From Stramonita haemastoma (Eukaryota; Mollusca; Gastropoda; Neogastropoda; Muricidae): DNA of 64,000 nucleotides. The DNA lies in NCBI GenBank assembly GCA_030674155.1, contig CM060334.1:24652544-24716543 (forward strand), in the 5' to 3' direction. The position numbers and the translations under genes were made by a program. Positions 10,920 through 23,180 of the stretch are shown in pieces. Numbering within the stretch: position 1 is the first letter of the stretch; each line of letters starts with the position of its first letter. A model generated the notes under the pieces. That model was given only the letters and a program-made list of their open reading frames with translations. It was not told the origin of the DNA and did no database searches.

Positions 10920-11530
10920 TGTGTGTATGTATGTATGTGTGTATTAGCCTACATGTGTGAGTGCACACTATTGTGTGTGTGTGTGTGTGCGCGCGCGCCT
11001 GCAAATATGGTGTGTGTGTTTGCGCTTGTGCGTGTGTGAGTGCGCACCTGTGTTTGTGTAGGGGGTTGGTGTGTGCGTGCGCACATGTGTTTGAGTGTGT
11101 TGTGCGCGCATCCGCACAAGCGCAGGCTTACGCGTGTGTACTAGCATGTAGATTATTATCAAAATTCACGTTTCGTCAAAGCATCCATTAAGTCCCCATC
11201 TTTAGAGGGTTTATTTTCATCATTGCATGTCTCTTCACTTATTGCCTTATATTCTTCACCACAATGATTTTGCATGTATGATTCAGGGAGGCAAAGATGG
11301 GAGCTTTTGATATCGTGTGCGTGCGTGTGTGTGTTGTGTGGTGTGTGCTTGCGCACGCGAGCGCGCACGTGCGTGTGTGTATGTCTGTGCGTCTATGCCT
11401 GCGCGTAACTGCGTACAATTGTATGTGTATGTTAGGGCACGTATGCATGTTTGTGTGTATGTGTGTGTATACATGTATGTGCATGTATACGTGCTTGTGT
11501 GCGTGTTTGTATGTGTGAGTGTGCATGCGC
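10920..11530. repeat. Impure GT/GC/GTAT repeats
   Basis: Two stretches of alternating GT/GC/AT (10920-11145 and 11318-11530) are separated by about 150 bp of unique sequence. The Cys/Val and His/Thr frames are repeat translations. Confidence 0.9.
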
Positions 11531-11617
11531 GCATGCTTGCTTATAGTATAATGATATCAGTGATTTGTTTCCCTTTTTAATGGTTGTTGTCTTGTGTTTT
11601 CTTTGTTCAATGTTTAG

Positions 11618-11638
11618 GTCCCCCCGTTAAAGAGGCTG
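11618..11638 (+). CDS. 21-nt microexon (Ig1-Ig2 linker)
   Basis: The acceptor is preceded by a T-rich tract ('tttctttgttcaatgtttag') and the donor is a strong 'gtgagtct'. Phase is 1 on both sides. With the G left over from the Ig1 exon it reads GPPVKEA, and the trailing G plus the next exon's TG gives Val. The linker becomes 'LNVV-GPPVKEA-VISIAGK', where V-x-P-P after the G strand of Ig1 is the usual start of the inter-Ig linker in lachesin-like proteins. Because the exon is symmetric it could be skipped without a frameshift, removing seven linker residues. Its size makes it easy for gene callers to miss. A ~120-nt CT tract starts about 70 nt after its donor. RNA evidence would settle it. Confidence 0.8.
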
Positions 11639-11707
11639 GTGAGTCTTTGTTTTTATTTCCTATTAATTTATCTTGTCTCTCTGTCTCTCTGTGTCTCTGT
11701 GTCTCTG

Positions 11708-11830
<123 letters not shown>

Positions 11831-12309
11831 TTCTCAGTTTCCATATTTTTTGTTTATTTTGCTTTGTTTTTTTCTGTCTGCACTGTCCATTCTGTTTTAC
11901 TTTCATTTATTTTTTTTTCTTTATCTTTCCTTCTTTTTTTCTTTTCTTTTTTCCGTCTTTCTTCTTTGCTGTCTCCTCAAATCTCTATCTTTTTTCTGCT
12001 GCCTTTTCCCTTTTTTTTCGTCTAAAATTTTGTTTGTTGAAGTGATTGAGAAATTCTGTTAAAATCATATACATAATTATGTATATATTATTATGTAATG
12101 TATGTTATGTATGTATTATATATATATACGTATATTATCTGTGTGTGCACGGGCGTGCATACGTATGTGTGTGTTAAGTGGATAGTTTGGGGCTGTTGTT
12201 TTTTTCACTATAGTGTCACAAATTGTCATGTCACAGTAAGATTGCTTTATGTGGTTTAGTTAGCTAGGTGCTTAACAGCAAAGCTGAATACACACTCTAG
12301 CACAAATTA

Positions 12310-12949
12310 TCAGTGTGTGCCTGTGTCTGTGTGTGTGTACCTTTGTCTACTTTGTGTGTGTGTGCGTGCGCGCGTGCGTGTGTGTGTGCGCGCTTTTTTG
12401 TTTTTGTTCTTGTTTCGCTCTGCTGTTGTGTAAAGCTGTGGCCGGGAAGGTTATGGTGCGATTGCTAGTTACTGTCCCTATAGAGGTGACTGTGGTTTTC
12501 ATTTTTATGTTCTTAGCAAGAAGTGCGCAAAATTTTGCATTAATGTGCGCTTGTGTCAATGTGAGGTAGGTGAGTGTGTTTGCGTGTGTGTGTGTGTGTC
12601 GTGTGTGTGCTGGCGTGTGTGTAGGCGTGCGTGCGTCAGCGCGAATAAGATCTGTGTGTGCACTGTACAAAACGGAAAGCGAATGTTTCAGACTTTTCAA
12701 ACAACAGGGCAGAGACAGAGACAAAAGACAGAGAGGACAGAGAGAGAGGAAAACGACAGACACAGAGAGACAGAAAGACAGATAGAGAGAGAAAGACAGA
12801 GAGGAGGGTGAAAGCACACGCACAAAAACACACGTTCACACACACACACACGCGCGTGCGTGCATACACACACAGACATGCGCAAACACACATACACACA
12901 CGTACATGCGCACACACACACGTGCCCCCACACACCACACACATACACC

Positions 12950-12992
<43 letters not shown>

Positions 12993-13000
12993 ACACACAG
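12310..13000. repeat. GT, GA and CA microsatellites
   Basis: GT/GC runs at 12315-12395 and 12575-12625, impure GA at 12715-12805, and CA/GC at 12815-12993. Confidence 0.92.
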
Positions 13001-13439
13001 AAGGGGGGGCGGGGAAGGGAGGTAAAAAAAAAAAGAGGAAAGGTCATTAGCCTCGTGTCAAATTAGCAGCCTTATTACCTGCCCCCTCCCCCTCAACCAA
13101 AAAAAAAAAGAAAATCCTCGTCGCCTTTAGGCACCCATATCCCCAGCCCCTCCCTCCCCCCATAACACTGCAGGGGGTAAAGTGTTCAAATCTCCAGAGC
13201 CTGTCATTTCCCTCCGTCCTGTTGTCTGTCAAGTTAGCATTCCACACAGAGCAGGACTGTGAGTCACATGTGTGGGGTTTGCATTTTTGAAGGTTTTTTT
13301 TTAGGGGAGGGGTGGGTGGTGGTATGTTGTCTGTGTAAAACAGTTAGGCTTAAACAGAGGGGAGAGTTGGGGAGGGAGGTTATGTCTGTTTAGATAGGTG
13401 GGGACAGTGTACGAGTGAGTGTGAACGTGTTTGCGCGCG

Positions 13440-13441
13440 AG

Positions 13442-13487
<46 letters not shown>

Positions 13488-13560
13488 TCACAGAGAGAGA
13501 AGAACAGAGACACACAGAGCGAAAGAAAAATCTCTCTCTCTCACACACGTTCACGCCACA

Positions 13561-13621
<61 letters not shown>

Positions 13622-13626
13622 ACTCA

Positions 13627-13720
<94 letters not shown>
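13440..13720. repeat. (GT)n ... (CA)n inverted microsatellite pair
   Basis: (GT)n at 13443-13487 is followed within about 75 bp by two (CA)n runs at 13563-13620 and 13628-13717. GT facing CA on one strand can form a long hairpin in RNA. Confidence 0.96.
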
Positions 13721-14266
13721 CAGAGACAGAGATCCAGTATAACGACCGTTGACCTCTTTTTCCACGTGTGATTTTTTCAGCTGTTAGTATATTACAATTC
13801 AAGGCCGACAAGGTATTTGTTCCCAGTCGTGATTACTTTGGAAGTAGGGAAAGGGGCGGGGGGGAAGATAGAAATGATTTGGCCTTGTTTTTAAATTAAC
13901 GATGATTTATCTGTCTAAACGCCACCTTGGGTTTGCCACTGTTAGAGTGAAACTGAGTTACACGATACTTCTGCTTATTATGGAGGGAGGGGGATAACAG
14001 AGAGAGAGAGAGGGAGAGAGACTCTTGACCAAGGTCATTTTCTTTGTCAGTTATTGATGTAATTATAGTTTCAACAAATCCATTCAAATGGTATGCTTTG
14101 GAATGTTGTGTTGAGATTGTCTTTAGCAATGACAACAAGCTCTTAGCAGAGAAACACGCACTCTCCTTTTATTATTGGAGAGAACAAAAAAATCTGTTGA
14201 AGTCGGACTTTGGCTGTCTAAGTGGCGAGCTATTAGAAAAAGCAATCCCACACACGCAAACTTCTC

Positions 14267-15283
14267 ATAGAATGAGTGAGTACTTTCAATCTGTCAGTGA
14301 ATCCCAGGTGGGATGGATTGAGTGACATGGAGAGCACGTTCTGTGTGTTTCCTATGGTATTAAGCTGGGGGACTCCTCAAGAATCAGTAGTAGTAGTAGG
14401 CACTCATCAGTCTCGGAAGACTATGGAGTTGCGCTCTAGTCTTTAGAGCGCAAAGCCTGGGCAAGTATGTATGGAGGGCAAGCTGTTACCCATGCAGCAG
14501 ACCCCCCCTCTCCACGGCACTGGAATGATCCATTGGAAGGGCATTGACCGATACGAATGGTTCCAGTACCGTCGCAGGAGCCACCAGAAACGTTGCCATA
14601 TACCTACAGCCCGAGCCGCTCTGGGACTCAAACACCCGATTTTTCCTCAGGGATGGTGTCTAAACACGACACCTGTGTGCATGCTGGTTTGTTATAATTT
14701 TGTCATCCGCTCCTACCGGCACACGATGGCGTACTCTTCCGAAAGGTGGAACGGGGTTTTAACGTGTGTGCAAGATGTTCTGCGTGCATTCGCACACGGG
14801 GCCTCGGTTTCGAGTCTCATCCGAATGACTTTGACATTCAGTTCGATTTTTTCATCATCATGTACCCAAAGAACTATCATTTTTATGATTCTTCCTTAAA
14901 CGCATTTTTCTTTTTTTGTTAATTTCTGCCTTTCTGGGATATTAACCTTCATTTTTGCGTCCAAATAATGTCGTTGATACTTTTGTCTCTTTTTAAATTA
15001 GGGGTAATTGGGGGTATTTTCTCTTGAGCTGGTGTGTTCATTGCTGCTTTTTCTGTTTTGGTTTTTGCTAGTAATTGCAAATTACTTGTCGGCAGCTCGT
15101 CCCTTTGTAGTGATATACCAACGTTTTTTTGTGTTTCCTACACGTCAATTACAATTAGCGTCATTGTCAATGTTGTGTTGTTTATTTTGGTGTGGTTTGG
15201 GTTTGTCTGAGTTAGGTGTTTCGTTTTGTATTTAAGTGACATGATGTTGTGTTGTAAAGTATATGTTTAGGCCGTCTCTTTCT

Positions 15284-15339
<56 letters not shown>

Positions 15340-15797
15340 GAATAACTTGTTGTCAATTATGTTGAAATTGATTTGGTTTGGTTTGTGTTTTATTCAAAGG
15401 GAACACATCAGTGCCAGAAACGTATAGTGGTTCATCTTGTCTTAATGTCAGTGCAGTATTTGTTCTTCTCGTCATTCATAGTTCTCAGGTATTTTTTATA
15501 TGCGTAATATTAGTTTTTGGCATGTTAAGGTAATTGTCACGAAGCAATTTTTTTTTTTTTTTTTTTACATTTCAGAGATTTTGTTTCCTACTCCCCTTCC
15601 ACCACCACCACCACCCCCCTCCCCCATCACACGCACATACACATTATTTGACAACCCAGCAACGCCATTAACCCATCCTAGCCGTGAAAAAGCAATCACC
15701 GGAAACAAACACACCTACCTAGCCTTCCTGGTTATTAGCCCGAGTCAGACTAACGGCTCACGCTGAGTTAAAGCCACCATCAGTAGTTTGTGCTTTG
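14267..15797 (+). repeat. Left copy of gap-flanking duplication (probable haplotype overlap 1)
   Basis: The segment matches 15898-16920 almost base for base outside indels. It ends with 'agtttgtgctttg' exactly at the N gap, and the right copy ends with the same string at 16920 before unique sequence. It begins with minus-strand repeat family F (14267-14390), then holds the 14391-14862 insertion that is absent from the right copy. A longer (GA)n (15292-15337) than in the right copy also marks the difference. Confidence 0.9.
14391..14862 (-). mobile_element. Polymorphic ~470-bp insertion (repeat plus SINE family A fragment)
   Basis: Absent from the otherwise matching right copy, where 'cacaagaatcatgtaccc' is continuous. 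The insert begins with (AGT)n and 'aggcactcatcagtctcgg', includes a middle part of unknown identity, and ends with a minus-oriented family A body (about 14690-14835) and 'tcatcatc'. The trinucleotide at one end looks like a retroposon tail. A 4-bp 'atca' at both edges may be target duplication but could be chance. Confidence 0.65.
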
Positions 15798-15897
15798 NNN
15801 NNNNNNNNNNNNNNNNNNNNNNNNNNNNNNNNNNNNNNNNNNNNNNNNNNNNNNNNNNNNNNNNNNNNNNNNNNNNNNNNNNNNNNNNNNNNNNNNN
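15798..15897. other. Assembly gap (100 N)
   Basis: Exactly 100 N, the usual placeholder for a gap of unknown size. Frames reported across it are not real. Confidence 0.99.
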
Positions 15898-16920
15898 ATA
15901 GAATGAGTACTTTCAATCTGTCAGTGAATCCCAGGTGGGGTGGATCGAGTGACATGGAGAGCACGTTCTGTGTGTTTCCTATGGTATTAAGCTGGGGAAC
16001 ACCACAAGAATCATGTACCCAAAGAACTATCATTTTTATGATTCTTCCTTAAACGCATTTTTCTTTTTTGTTAATTTCTGCCTTTCTGGGATATTAACCT
16101 TCATTTTTGCGTCCAAATAATGTCGTTGATACTTTTGTCTCTTTTTAAATTAGGGGTAATTGGGGGTATTTTCTCTTGAGCTGGTGTGTTCATTGCTGCT
16201 TTTTCTGTTTTGGTTTTTGCTAGTAATTGCAAATTACTTGTCGGCAGCTCGTCCCTTTGTAGTGATATACCAACGTTTTTTTGTGTTTCCTACACGTCAA
16301 TTACAATTAGCGTCATTGTCAATGTTGTGTTGTTTATTTTGGTGTGGTTTGGGTTTGTCTGAGTTAGGTGTTTCGTTTTGTATTTAAGTGACATGATGTT
16401 GTGTTGTAAAGTATATGTTTAGGCCGTCTCTTTCTCTGTGGGAGAGAGAGAGAGAAGATGAATAACTTGTTGTCAATTATGTTGAAATTGATTTGGTTTG
16501 GTTTGGTTTGTGTTTTATTCAAAGGGAACACATCAGTGCCAGAAACGTATAGTGGTTTATCTTGTCTTAATGTCAGTGCAGTATTTGTTCTTCTTGTCAT
16601 TCATAGTTCTCAGGTATTTTTTATATGCGTAATATTAGTTTTTGGCATGTTAAGGTAATTGTCACGAAGCAATTTTTTTTTTTTTTTTTACATTTCAGAG
16701 ATTTTGTTTCCTACTCCCCTTCCACCACCACCACCACCCCCCTCCCCCATCACATGCACGTACACATTATTTGACAACCCAACAACGCCATTAACCCATC
16801 CTAGCCGTGAAAAAGCAATCACCGGAAACAAACACACCTACCTAGCCTTCCTGGTTATTAGCCCGAGTCAGACTAACGGCTCACGCTGAGTTAAAGCCAC
16901 CATCAGTAGTTTGTGCTTTG
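15898..16920 (+). repeat. Right copy of gap-flanking duplication 1
   Basis: It begins at the first base after the gap with sequence found at 14267 and runs in register to 16920. Differences from 14267-15797 are the missing 470-bp insertion, a shorter GA run, an extra 'ggttt' unit and scattered substitutions. Confidence 0.9.
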
Positions 16921-16956
16921 TGAGGATGGAGGGGGGGGAGGGGGGCAGTGGAGCCG

Positions 16957-16960
16957 TGTG

Positions 16961-17003
<43 letters not shown>
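16957..17003. repeat. (GT)n microsatellite
   Basis: Nearly pure GT, about 45 bp. Confidence 0.95.
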
Positions 17004-17005
<2 letters not shown>

Positions 17006-17195
17006 GAGGAGGACATAGGTCAGGCTGCAGTGACTGGAACGCAGGAACGAGGAAAACGTGTGGGAAGATATGACAGAATGCTAACGAGTTTTGCCAGCCA
17101 GCTCCTAACGTGATTTTTGACGTTAAGTTGACCAGAAAGAGAAAGGCATTTTTCCGGGGAGGGGGGGGGGGGGCGTCTGTCTCTGTCTCTCTCTG

Positions 17196-17305
<110 letters not shown>

Positions 17306-17309
17306 CTGT

Positions 17310-17766
17310 CCGAGCTGTCGTCGCCGAGAAGTTGTACAGAGTCGCGGCAGATTAAATATCTGCACTCTGTTACAAAGTGGCGCTGCGAGCAGGATGGAAA
17401 GAACTTTGGGGCTACTGATCTGAGCGTCAAATACGCTGGTCAGTACCCACTGTGCCTCGGGACGCGGCACAAAATCAGCGGTGGTGGATGTGGCAGGGCG
17501 GTAATTAGATTACTTCCCATGCGATGGGAACAGCCAATCGCAGCGTTGTGGATCTAAATTTAGATCCACACCTGTGAATTGTGCGATGTTCTGTATCGTT
17601 GGGGGGTGGTCGAAAACCGTCCTCTGCATGCACTTTGCCCGTAGCGGTAAAATGTAGAATTTATGCAGCCTCTTTCGAGAGGCCACATTCCCACTGTCTG
17701 ACCGAGCTGTCGTCGCCGAGAAGTTGTACAGAGTCGCGGCAGATCAAATATCTGCACTCTGTTACA
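17310..17766 (+). mobile_element. Miniature LTR retrotransposon (TRIM-like)
   Basis: A ~65-bp segment ending 'tctgcactctgttaca' occurs at 17310-17374 and again at 17705-17766 with one or two differences. Three bases after the first copy comes 'tggcgctgcgagcaggat' (17378-17395), which has the look and position of a primer-binding site just inside a 5' LTR. The 3' LTR can be drawn from 17547, where a perfect 24-bp palindrome begins with TGTGG, to 17766, ending ...TTACA (220 bp, TG...CA). Only about 170 bp lies between the LTRs and no protein is encoded, so it would move only with another element's enzymes. The 5' LTR is cut off by a (CT)n(TA)n(GA)n microsatellite. No convincing polypurine tract was seen, so the 3' LTR start is approximate. 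Confidence 0.7.
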
Positions 17767-17768
17767 AA

Positions 17769-17769
17769 G

Positions 17770-17812
<43 letters not shown>

Positions 17813-17842
17813 TACATATAATTATATAAATATATATATCAT
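17769..17842. repeat. (TA)n(CA)n microsatellite
   Basis: TA run, CA run, then TA-rich. It abuts the 3' LTR end directly. Confidence 0.93.
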
Positions 17843-18029
17843 GGTATAGGAATTTCATCAGACTCCCATAGGGCTATGTACTGTAAGGTATTCCTGTGAA
17901 ATGTGTCCTTGGTCTTAGAACTAGACGGATATTATTCCAGCGTATCATTGAAAGGTTTGGATGGAAAAACACTTAACTGCGTGCACGCACCGCACACATA
18001 CACGTGCGGGCGCACACATACATACTCAT

Positions 18030-18200
18030 GCAAGTGCTCTCTCTCTCTGTCTCTGTCTCTCTCTCTCTCCCTCTCCCTCTCCCTCCCTCCCTCCCTCCCT
18101 CTCTTTCTCTCTCACACAGACACACTCCCACACACCCATACCCATCCCCTCTCTCTCTCAGACCTGAAAGTTTAGAAAAAATCTAAATCTAATAAACGGG
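18030..18200. repeat. CT/CCCT/CA tract with a conserved 3' flank
   Basis: After the pyrimidine and CA tracts comes 'agacctgaaagtttagaaaa', then 'tctaataaacgggc'. A very similar flank follows the CT/CA tract at 19018-19195. Confidence 0.8.
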
Positions 18201-18240
18201 CTTTTTTTTTATTAAAATACATAACCCGAAAACGCTCCAT

Positions 18241-18345
18241 AAAAGAGAGACAGGCAGACAGACAGAGAAAGAGGGGGGGAGAAATAGAAAGGGGGGGGGG
18301 AGAGAGAGACAGACGGGAGATAGAGAGAGAGAGGGGGGGGAGATT
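18241..18345. repeat. GA/G-rich low-complexity tract
   Basis: Impure 'gagaga', 'gacaga' and G runs over about 100 bp. Confidence 0.85.
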
Positions 18346-18540
18346 AGTGTAAGATGTACAGAAAGGTAGTTCACACTGACACAGGTGAAGAACGTCATTG
18401 TGGGTGCCATCTATCCATCCCTCCATCCCTCCAACCATCAGAAGGGAAAAGATGGATGGTGTGTGAGGTGCCAAGAAGGGAAGACGGATGAGACTGAATG
18501 AACTATTGCCTTCTTTTTCCAGCTAACTGCCAGTCATCAG

Positions 18541-18605
18541 CATCACCACTTTCTTCTTCTTCTTCTTCTTCTCCTTCTTCTTCTTCTTCTTCTTCTTCTT
18601 CTTCC
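18541..18605. repeat. (CTT)n microsatellite
   Basis: About 60 bp of CTT with one CTC interruption. A separate (CA)n run lies at 18799-18835. Confidence 0.95.
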
Positions 18606-18798
18606 GCTTCCTTGTAATCTGTCTGTTGCTGCTGATGTTGTTCTTGTAGTACAAGCGTGTATAGGAGGAGTGCGCGGACATGTTTGCATAAGGCATGTTT
18701 GTTTTTTTGTTTTGTTTTGTTTGGGTGGGTTGTTTTTTTAGTCTATGCTTGTTTCGTTGTCTGTCTCGTCTTGTCTGCTTCTCCACCTCTATATCGCA

Positions 18799-18838
<40 letters not shown>

Positions 18839-19017
18839 ACCACGCAACCACGCACACGCAACCACGCACAGACTGTGCGCGCGTGTGCACTCACACACAC
18901 TCGCACATATCCTAATCCTAATCAGGCTAAGGGCAAGAATCGCATGAAAAAAGCATGCAGATGCTTATTTGTAACCCTTGAAAATAAGAATGGTTCATTC
19001 TCTCTGTCTCATTCTTT

Positions 19018-19198
<181 letters not shown>

Positions 19199-19879
19199 AA
19201 AGAAGAAAAAAAACAAAAAAAAAAAAGCAAAAACAAAACAAAAGCCGCTTCTTAAAAGATTGTGTGATGATTCAATTTGTTCGTGGTTTGACACTGTCTG
19301 TCTAGTGATGCTTGTTCTGTTCCTCCTTCTCTTCCTCTTTTAATTTGTATGTTTGAAACATAGTTGTCGTCCCTTCATTCTCTCTTTAGTTATTTTGTTT
19401 GTGATTTTGTTGGTTTTGCCGCTGTCAGTTATGTTTTACTGTGAGACTTTTTTTGTTGTTGTTCCGCTATTTATCTAAAGATGCTGAAGAGGATTCTAAT
19501 CAATTGGTGATGTTGTTGTTGGTGATGTTACTTTTGTGCTGTTTTACGCTGGAGGAGGGGGGGGGGTTGTTTATTTGATGCTGCTGCTAATGATGTGCCT
19601 GTGGTAAAGAAAACCAGACAGGCGAGCACATTCTTCAAAGGTGTATGCTATTCAGCGACCTGAGGAAGAAAGTGTGGCCGACGGAGATAACCCTGCAGAC
19701 CAAGCTTTACGGCCCACGAGAGGAGCTGGAAAGGACATGCCATTATTTTCCCCAGACACATCTGACAGTGTAAAGCGAACGAGAGAAGAAGGAGAATCAT
19801 GATGATCATGATGATGTTGAGTTCTGTTTTTTATATATAGAATCAACATTTTGTATCATAAGTCCAAAATTATCAAGAA

Positions 19880-20040
19880 AGTCAAATCCTGTTCCGCTTT
19901 TCGTAAGAATAGGCCATTGTGTGCCGGTGGGAAAAGATAAGATCTATAAAATTGTATACACATGGGGACTGGATGTTAAAAAAAAAAAAGCGCACGCATG
20001 CTTATTCCATTATCCTCGAAACAAAAGAATAAATGAATAG
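19880..20040 (+). repeat. SINE family A, 5'-truncated copy
   Basis: 'caaatcctgttccgcttttc', 'gccattgtgtgccggtggga', 'atggggactggatg' and 'gcttattccattatcctcg' match the 3' two thirds of the copy at 43178. Confidence 0.85.
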
Positions 20041-20539
20041 ATAGATAAATGGGGATGATTTAAATTATTTGGTGAGGTGGTTGTTGTTGATAAGGATACT
20101 TTTGTTCCTGTTTTTTTAGGTGTTGCTGCTACTTTTAGGTAGTTTTGTTGTATTTTTTTGTTATCGTTGTGCTTTTTGTAGTTTTCTCTAATAGCGGAAG
20201 AGGAAATGATTTTTAGATAACAATAATTTAGATGTGTTCATTCATTTATATGTGTTTTATAATTCAAAGATGTTCAACGATATTCATTAGGCTCCAGTCC
20301 ACATGGTTTATTCTCAAAACTGTCAATGTTACTGTGCTGCAATGTTATTCAGATTTACCACTTCAACACCATAGAATCATCGCAAACTTTTGTATCATAA
20401 CTCCAAAATTATCGTGAACGTTCTATTTTAGTTATTTCCCCATTTTTCGTTGTCCTGTGAAAGTGTTCTAGAGAAAACCAGAGAGAAAGGGGTTTTCTGC
20501 GATCACTTGTGTCTCCTTTGGTTGAGGGCGCTATTAAGT

Positions 20540-20940
20540 TTAAAACTTGCGACAGGGTTACTCAGTTTCCCTGCTCCACCAGTGAAAAGTCCCGGCATAT
20601 TTCGTGCCAGAATTTACCCAGGAAACTTGTTTGCATATGATGCATTGGACCAACGAAAACCTACGACACATTCACGCTAGTAAAGTTTGGCCAATGAAAA
20701 AAAGTGTCTTGTATACTCGCTCTCTGTCAGCTTGACCAATAAGAAAAGATGTAACAAATTTTGCTGTCCCGAAATCTTGGCCGATGAAAAGAGACGTCTT
20801 GTTTACTCTCTTGTCAACTTGTCCAACGGGAAGATGACACACTTTTTTTTTAGATGTCCTAAAGCTTGGCCAATGAAAAGAGGTGTCTTGTTTACTCTTT
20901 GTCAACTCCACCAATGAAAACCGTCGGTGGTGTGTAAGCA
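20540..20940 (+). repeat. CCAATGAAAA-rich tandem array (family G), copy 1
   Basis: Five or six degenerate units of about 70-80 bp, each with a 'ggccaatgaaaa'-type core followed by 'gtgtcttgtttactct' and a 'gtcaactt' segment. Examples are at 20690, 20735, 20780, 20865 and 20910. A second locus lies at 22880-23180. Confidence 0.8.
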
Positions 20941-21238
20941 GTCTTTGCTCTCCAACGCTTGAATGCTGAGCTCAGGCATCTTTAAAAAGTTGGTGCTTGA
21001 GGGATGGACTGGTGTGTGCTGTGTTGAATCGACATTTGAGAGTGTACATGCCTCGTGTGGCTGTAAGGATGATGTGTCCTACTTCTGGCCACCTAAGGGA
21101 AAACAAGTTGTAAGTGCATCTTCTTGCTTGGTGTGTTTGGCCTGTCAGAAGTTCTTTAGTTGCTTCTTTTTATACGTCTCTGCATTCCTGTCTGCCTTCT
21201 TGTCTCTTAGTTCGTATTATTTTCTCTGTATATCCTTT

Positions 21239-21780
<542 letters not shown>

Positions 21781-22340
21781 GACTTATCATATTTTGGGAG
21801 TCCTACTCTTTCCTCACTCTGCCTCTGGCCAAAACCTTCGTGTCTTCAGACCGCCTTCACTTCCAAAGTAGTCCTCTTCCTCTTCTTCCTTGCTTGTCAT
21901 CCCTCCTCTTTCCTTCTTTTCTCGCATGTTCAGTCAGCCCATTTCAGCAGTGGTCTAGAAGGTTTTTCTTTTGTTTGGAAGACAAACATCAGGCCTGAGA
22001 GAAGAAACCGAAATTGGGAGATGTGATGGTAAAAATCGAATTGTGCCAAAACGCTGGATCAAGTGTGGTGGTTCATAAAAGCTGGTGACCATGTTACCAT
22101 CTCCTGTCATGATAATATAATTATACACCAGAGCTGCCTCCTTGAAATCTAAAAGATTGTTTGGTCAATGTTTCGTTTGACCTGTCAATGGCATGGTAGC
22201 CTTATCCCCAAAGGCGGAATGCGGCTACCCTAATTGTTGGCAAAAACGGTTGTGTACCCAAAAGTCTCACCATTGGCGACCCTTGGAGATCTAGAAGAGG
22301 GGAAAACGGTAGCTTTGTTTATGTCAAAAAAACAAAGGCA

Positions 22341-22545
22341 AGGATGTAATAGTAAGGCGTTCCTCATCTTAACATCCTGGGAGATCACCCAGAATTTGCA
22401 CCCTGTCTCACTTGTGTCACACCTGGGAATTGGTATGAGGCTGTACACATACTCTGGATGAGAAATTCCAAAGTATGACTGCTTTCAGTACCTCACTGTA
22501 TAGGCAGCTGCACTGACTTCTGAGAAGTGTTTCTCCTTTAAAGGA
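22341..22545 (+). repeat. Interspersed repeat family F, copy
   Basis: 'aaggcgttcctcatcttaac', 'cacacctgggaattggtatg', 'actctggatgagaa' and 'ctgtataggcagctgcactg' occur in family order. Confidence 0.75.
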
Positions 22546-22879
22546 AAAGTACAGTTTGTTATGTTAAGAGCTTGACAGAAATGAAAGTAATCTTAACTTA
22601 GTATTAAACAAAGCTTAAATACACTCAAGGATATTTGCACCATTAGCTCGTATACTTTGTCCTGTAAGTAATCATTCACAGGCCTACAATTCTTTTCTCT
22701 AGTGCTTTGCATTGTAAATGGTTTTGATTACATTTTGTCACCCTGTATTGCTGCAGGAGATTGCTCTTTACATGCCAGACAAACTGAGACCTTTTTTTCT
22801 GGACAGTGTTTTGCCATAAGGTGCATTTAAAGGCACACGACTTTTCCTTTGCTTGGCGTTTAGCTTGAATTAATGCTAC

Positions 22880-23180
22880 ACCCAATACTGCAACACGGTT
22901 ATTCAATTTACCAGCTCATCCAATGAAAAGCGTCAGCATGTTTTTCCGCCAAAAGTTCGCCCATGGAGAAGCGCTGGCATGTTTGCTCTCTCTCCACTCT
23001 GGACCAATGAGAAAACCTGTGACATATTTGCGCGGGTCAAGCTCTGCCAATGAACAGAAGTGTCTTGTTTACTCTCTGTCAACACCACCAGTGAAAATTG
23101 TTGGCTGTTTTTGTGCTCTCTGGCTCTGATTGTTGGGGTCATGTATCTTGCAGAGTGAGTGCTCGAGAGAACGAATGACA
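22880..23180 (+). repeat. CCAATGAAAA-rich array (family G), copy 2
   Basis: Units with 'catccaatgaaaagcgtcag', 'ggaccaatgagaaaacctgt' and 'tgccaatgaacagaagtgtc' + 'ttgtttactctctgtcaaca' match the array at 20540-20940. Its left edge ('cggttattcaatttaccag') also matches the left edge of copy 1 ('gggttactcagtttccctg'). Confidence 0.8.

Larger units (their letters stand above)
10089..11617 (+). other. Intron between Ig1 exon and 21-nt microexon
   Basis: A 1529-nt GT-AG intron in phase 1. It holds UG-rich tracts close to the 5' splice site (10132-10180), SINE family C (10199-10480), a TA-rich stretch (about 10483-10520), unique A/T-rich sequence (10560-10900) and a long impure GT/GC/AC region (10920-11530). 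Confidence 0.8.

Noticed and set aside
13415..13811. Thr/His and Cys/Val open frames (also 922-1299, 12636-13050, 30197-30999, 32019-32716, 42322-42594)
   Set aside because: They are translations of (CA)n, (GT)n and (CATA)n runs on either strand.
15758..16052. Open frames crossing the N runs (also 47105-47464)
   Set aside because: They consist largely of undefined residues across assembly gaps.
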